From contig NC_134704.1 of the NCBI RefSeq assembly GCF_043290135.1, positions 17,524,001-17,588,000 on the forward strand: DNA of 64,000 nt. Reading direction: 5' to 3'. Source of the stretch: Rhipicephalus microplus. Lineage: Eukaryota > Arthropoda > Arachnida > Ixodida > Ixodidae. The notes under the pieces were generated by a model. The model saw only the letters and a list, made by a program, of their open reading frames with translations. It was not told the origin of the DNA and made no database searches. This document shows positions 60,465 to 64,000 of this stretch, one piece after another. Each line of letters opens with the position of its first letter. The first letter of the stretch is position 1. Made by a program: the position numbers and the translations under genes.

Positions 60465-60710
60465 GATTAGATTAGATTTGTGGGGTTTAACGTCCCAAAA
60501 CCACCATATGATTATGAGAGACGCCGTAGTGGAGGGCTCCGGAAATTTTGACCACCTGGGGTTCTTTAACGTGCACCCAAATCTGAGTACACGGCCTACA
60601 ACATTTCCGCCTCCATCGGAAATGCAGCCGCCGCAGCCGGGATTTGAACCCACGACCTGCGGGTCAGCAGCCGAGTACCTTAGCCACTAGACCACCGCGG
60701 CGGGGCGCCG
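60465..60710 (-). repeat. Ruka-like SINE with 10-bp target-site duplication
   Basis: Full minus-strand copy. gtgaaaagca is at 60455-60464 and 60711-60720. The tail on this strand is an (ATTAG)n-like variant rather than (ATTG)n. Confidence 0.92.
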
Positions 60711-60720
60711 GTGAAAAGCA

Positions 60721-61046
60721 CTCAATCAAGCAGCTTTTTAAGGGTGACATCGCTGAATGTACGGTAGCTCGCCACTCGAGCGATAAAGGAGCAAAAATAA
60801 TGTGTATTGTCACATCTGCCGATAAGCAATGCAGAAACGTCTAATAAGATCTGGTTTTTCAGATGGACCAACAGCAAGATGGCTTGCTTTCTGCTGGTTC
60901 GCCAGCCACCCCTGCTTTGAAAAAATGGAGTGTACTCGGCCATCTAATTATCGGCGTGCTCTTGATTAGTGCCGTGCACGTGTTCTATTTTGTGATTCCG
61001 GTCACGAGCCATTCGTGCTAATCTGTCTCGGTTACGACTGTACAAA
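60721..61046. other. no recognisable feature
   Basis: Spacer between SINE copies, no motif. Confidence 0.4.
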
Positions 61047-61058
61047 GGCTATCCCTAC

Positions 61059-61298
61059 GCCCCGCCGTGGTAGTCTAGTGGCTAAGGTACTCGGCTGCTG
61101 ACCCGCAGGTCGCGGGATCAAATCCCGGCTGCAGCGGCTGCATTTCCGATGGAGGCGGAAATGTTGTAGGCCCGTGTGCTCATATTTGGGTGAACGTTAA
61201 AGAACCCCAGGTGGTCAAAATTTCCGGAGCCCTCCACTACGGCGTTTCTCATAATCACATGGTGGTTTTGGGACGTTAAACCCCACATATCAATCAAT
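61059..61298 (+). repeat. Ruka-like SINE, best-preserved + strand copy
   Basis: Head gccccgccgtggtagtctag, A-box-like region, B box gggatcaaatcccgg, full body, (ATCA)n tail. ggctatc at 61047-61053 and 61299-61305 is a possible short target-site duplication. Confidence 0.93.
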
Positions 61299-61427
61299 GG
61301 CTATCACCACAAACATTCTTGTAGGTGATGAGAATAGGAGGACTATGTTGGAAGGCTAGCATGACCAATTGTAGTGCTGATCTGCGCAGTAGATCTTGTC
61401 GTGACGTCGCAGAAACAATGCATGCGG

Positions 61428-61662
61428 ATTGATATGTGGGGTTTAACGTACCGAAACCACCATATGATTATGAGAGACGCCGTAGTGGAGGGCTCCGGAA
61501 ATTTCGACCACCTGGGGTTCTTTAACATGCGCCAAAATCTGAGCACACGGGCCTACAACATTTCCGCCTCCATCGGAAATGCAACTGCCGCAGCCGGGAT
61601 TTGATCCCGCGACCTGCGGGTCACAGCCGAGTACCTTAGCCACTAAACCACCGCGGCGGGGC
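61428..61662 (-). repeat. Ruka-like SINE with 9-bp target-site duplication
   Basis: Full minus-strand copy. tgcatgcgg at 61419-61427 and 61663-61671. Confidence 0.92.
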
Positions 61663-61671
61663 TGCATGCGG

Positions 61672-62407
61672 CTTGCTACGTTCATCGCGAGCTCCGGCTG
61701 AGTTCATCGTATATTCGCGCTCAGAGATAAGAAAAGCTTTAAACGCTTCATAAAGATGACGAAGCAGATTTCAATCATGTTTTCTCTCACGCACTTTCCC
61801 TTCCCCGCGTTTGCCTGTCCTTTTCACCCGGACACAGCTGCGCAGTTTTCGAAGTGACCATAGCACCGGTAACACTTGTCTCCGAGGGCTTCGGATGAGC
61901 GAACGAGTTCTGCTGGAGCCTGAACGCTCGGCGTATTTTGCAGTGACTGTCGTAACGTGTCTGGCGTGTGCAAGTGGCATTAAAACGGGATATAGCGTAG
62001 TTTCTCGGTGATTCACGGAAACTTTGCTTTTCGGTGGGCCTGAGAAGCGCGCCAACTTACCGTGGTCGTGAATTCACTGGCATTTCTGGAGGCTACAATG
62101 TGCCCTTGAATACAGGTAAGAGTTCGCTTGTTCCTCTCTCTGGTGGTTAAACTGTTACGGGCTGGTGTAGGATGCATTTGTCATTGATATCATCTGGCAA
62201 CGATGGTAAAGTTCTGTTGTAGATGTCGTGCAGGCCGAGTCATACTTATTCCTATACCGTTGTCGACTGTGTAGCTGTGGACACCGGCGCCGTTCACAGC
62301 ACACCATGCGTTAGCAACAGGCTTCCGCTGATGCTTCAATTATAACACCTAGCGCGTGTGATAGCAGGCTAATTGTCTGAACGGCTTGCTTTCTTTGTTA
62401 CAAACTA
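61672..62407. other. no recognisable feature
   Basis: No motif in either strand. Confidence 0.4.
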
Positions 62408-62870
62408 GTCCACCGCGTAGATCAGTAGCTGCGTTGCTCGGCTGCTGACCCGAAGGCTCGGTACCGGCCGTGGTGGTCGCATTCCGACGGAAGCGAAATG
62501 GCAGAGGCCAGTATACTGTGCGATGCCATTGAAGGTTAAAGAACATCAGTTAGTCAAAATTTTCGGAGTGCTTCATTACTGCGCCTCTCATAATGATTGA
62601 TTGATATGTGGGGCTTAACGTCCCAAAACCACCGTATGATTATGAGAGACGCCGTAGTGGAGGGCTTCGGAAATTTCGACCACCTGGGGTTTTTTAACGT
62701 GCACCTAAGACTGAGCACACGGGCCTATACCATTTCCGCCTCCATCGAAAATGCAGCCGGGGTTCAATCCCGCGACTCGCAGGTCAGCAGCCGAGTACCT
62801 TAGCCACTAGACCACCACGGCGGGGCGCCTCTCATATCTTTGTTTTGGTACGTAGAACAGCCGATATTAT
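62408..62870 (+). repeat. old SINE copy split by a younger minus-strand SINE
   Basis: Diverged SINE head and body on the + strand (ccaccgcgtagatcagtag onward) up to gcgcctctcata, continuing after the insertion with tctttgttttggtacgtaga, equivalent to the normal SINE tail. Confidence 0.75.
62593..62824 (-). repeat. Ruka-like SINE nested in an older SINE, 12-bp target-site duplication
   Basis: gcgcctctcata is duplicated at 62581-62592 and 62825-62836. The copy has a small deletion around its B box (gcagccggggttcaatcccg on the + strand). Confidence 0.92.
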
Positions 62871-63125
62871 TTGTATTACAATTTAACGAAATCGACTTAT
62901 TTATTTCTCGGCGTCATTAGTCTGTAGGATTTGGCGTGTTGTATGACTGTTTGTTGTCGTAGACCTACGGGAAAGCAGCCCCTGAGATGCCGCTTTCCGA
63001 AAACAAAAAAAAGACAAAATACCTTACCAGCCATTTTAGACAAGTATGATTCAGGCTGCACTGCAACTTTTAAACTACGCTCTTGCTCCAAACAGTCTGT
63101 CCGCTTAGATTCATCATCGAACGTA
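62871..63125. other. no recognisable feature
   Basis: Short spacer without motif. Confidence 0.4.
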
Positions 63126-63235
63126 CCGTGTCATCGCAGCAAAGCGTTGGAAACACTTACCTTTATGAGCATCGTGTTGCACAGTCAGCACAGCGCGATA
63201 AACGCTAGTCCTTAGACTTGTGTGTGCCTCTATAG
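63126..63235 (+). repeat. dispersed ~110-bp repeat, copy 2
   Basis: Same repeat as 3991-4105. Its right end abuts the LINE ORF1 that follows. Confidence 0.65.
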
Positions 63236-64000
63236 TGCCTAAGGAGATAAAGAATATTAGACTCAACCCACGGAAGAATATCCTGGCCATAGACGTTGAG
63301 CACCCGGCTGCGCTACATACCCTGCGAACTGTCACTGAGCTTGGAGGCATCTATCTCAGAACTTACATTCCGCAGGATAGTGACACGACGACAGGCGTCA
63401 TTTATGACGTTGATGTTTCCATACCGAACGCAGACCTTCCTGTTCTGATAAAGCCAGCTACTGGGGCAACGGACATATTGCAAGTATGCCGGCTTGGCAA
63501 ATCCCGTTGCATCAAGGTGACCTTCAAAGGTGATTGCATCCCTTCACATGTAAAGGTTGGTCATTTTCGTCACGTTGTCCGACCATACATCCCAAGACCA
63601 CTACAGTGCCACAACTGTCTAAAACTGGGTCATGTTAGTGCTGTGTGCAACAACAAGCAAGCATGCCCACGTTGTGCCGGACCCCACAAAGCAGAGGCTT
63701 GCCAAGCAACTCTCCTAAAATGCAGCAACTGCAACGGCAACCATGAGACCTCGTCCAAAGACTGCCCAGTACTGAAGAAAGAGAGGAGCATTCTGAGACA
63801 AATGGTTAAAGACGGATCCTCACGAAAGGAAGCGGTAACGGTTGTTCAACGACGGCGTTCCCGTCGACGGCGGTGCTCGAAGAAAAGAAAAAAGCAGTCC
63901 TGTGCCGAAGGTGCCTTCACTAACGCCACCACCGCCACCACTACCGCCGCCACGACCACAGAGACCTCCCCCGCCCCCGCCACCAGGTGGGGTACGTCCA
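63236..64000 (+). CDS. I-type LINE ORF1 fragment, zinc-knuckle protein, runs off the window
   Basis: Open from about 63236 to the window edge (about 255 codons), with no AUG at the beginning, so it is 5'-truncated at the dispersed repeat. It starts VPKEIKNIRLNPRKNILAID, an RRM-like region. Then come a QVCRLGKSRCIKVTFKG block and three knuckles: CHNCLKLGHVSAVC (63608-63649), CPRCAGPHKAEAC and CSNCNGNHETSSKDC. An Arg/Lys-rich segment (VVQRRRSRRRRCSKKRKK) and a Thr/Ala/Pro-rich tail follow. This is the gag-like nucleic-acid-binding protein of I-type LINEs; ORF2 would lie beyond 64000. No stop is present, so this copy may be well preserved to its right. Confidence 0.82.

Noticed and set aside
61075..61145. 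tRNA-like A and B boxes suggesting a tRNA gene
   Set aside because: The sequence is the head of a SINE found in many copies; the acceptor stem and anticodon arm do not form a normal tRNA.

Overview
This window is repeat-rich eukaryotic intergenic DNA, almost certainly from an ixodid (hard) tick. The main clue is at least ten copies of a tRNA-derived SINE that matches the tick SINE family known as Ruka, together with CR1/L2-, RTE- and I-type LINEs and several MITE families of the kind found in tick genomes. I recognise no host protein-coding exon, rRNA gene, functional tRNA gene or CRISPR array. Nearly all the coding capacity belongs to transposable elements in various stages of decay.

Layout. 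1-12.4 kb: SINE pieces, inverted-repeat MITEs (5.9, 7.3 and 8.75 kb), and scattered relics of what looks like a Helentron/Helitron-type element: a basic 18-residue-repeat ORF, an endonuclease (EEP) domain and a Rep-like fragment. 12.4-17.4 kb: the best preserved element, a CR1/L2-group LINE on the + strand. It has three apparently identical 279-bp 5' monomers, a 2A-like ribosome-skipping motif at the start of ORF1, and an ORF2 in the same frame as ORF1 behind a single UAG. 17.4-18.9 kb: a decayed I-type LINE 3' half. 21.0-23.2 kb: a 5'-truncated LINE with an intact 642-codon reverse-transcriptase frame. 25.5-30.7 kb: two CR1-like 3' fragments on the minus strand and a TTAA-flanked MITE. 32.6-37.9 kb: a near full-length I-type LINE on the minus strand (zinc-knuckle ORF1, endonuclease-RT-RNase H ORF2), inactivated by frameshifts, stops and two catalytic Asp-to-Asn changes. 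38.0-39.1 kb: the 3' end of a second I-type LINE. 42-51 kb: large microsatellites, two copies of a ~1 kb hairpin-bearing repeat (46.7 and 51.5 kb), an RTE relic and a 147-bp tandem array ending in (GATA)n. 52.5-60.4 kb: no recognisable features beyond a small microsatellite. 60.4-62.9 kb: a SINE cluster with a nested insertion. 63.2-64.0 kb: a zinc-knuckle ORF1 of another I-type LINE running off the window edge.

The most unusual object is the CR1-group LINE at 12.4-17.4 kb. If its frame is real, it would express proteins much as an RNA virus does: a short leader is separated from ORF1p by 2A skipping, and the endonuclease-RT is made by UAG readthrough or non-AUG restart, because the ORF2 frame has no AUG ahead of its endonuclease domain. 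The repeated 5' monomers each carry a good-context AUG. Second is a 669-bp TTA-flanked MITE that splits an endonuclease ORF so exactly that removing it with one target-site copy rejoins the reading frame.
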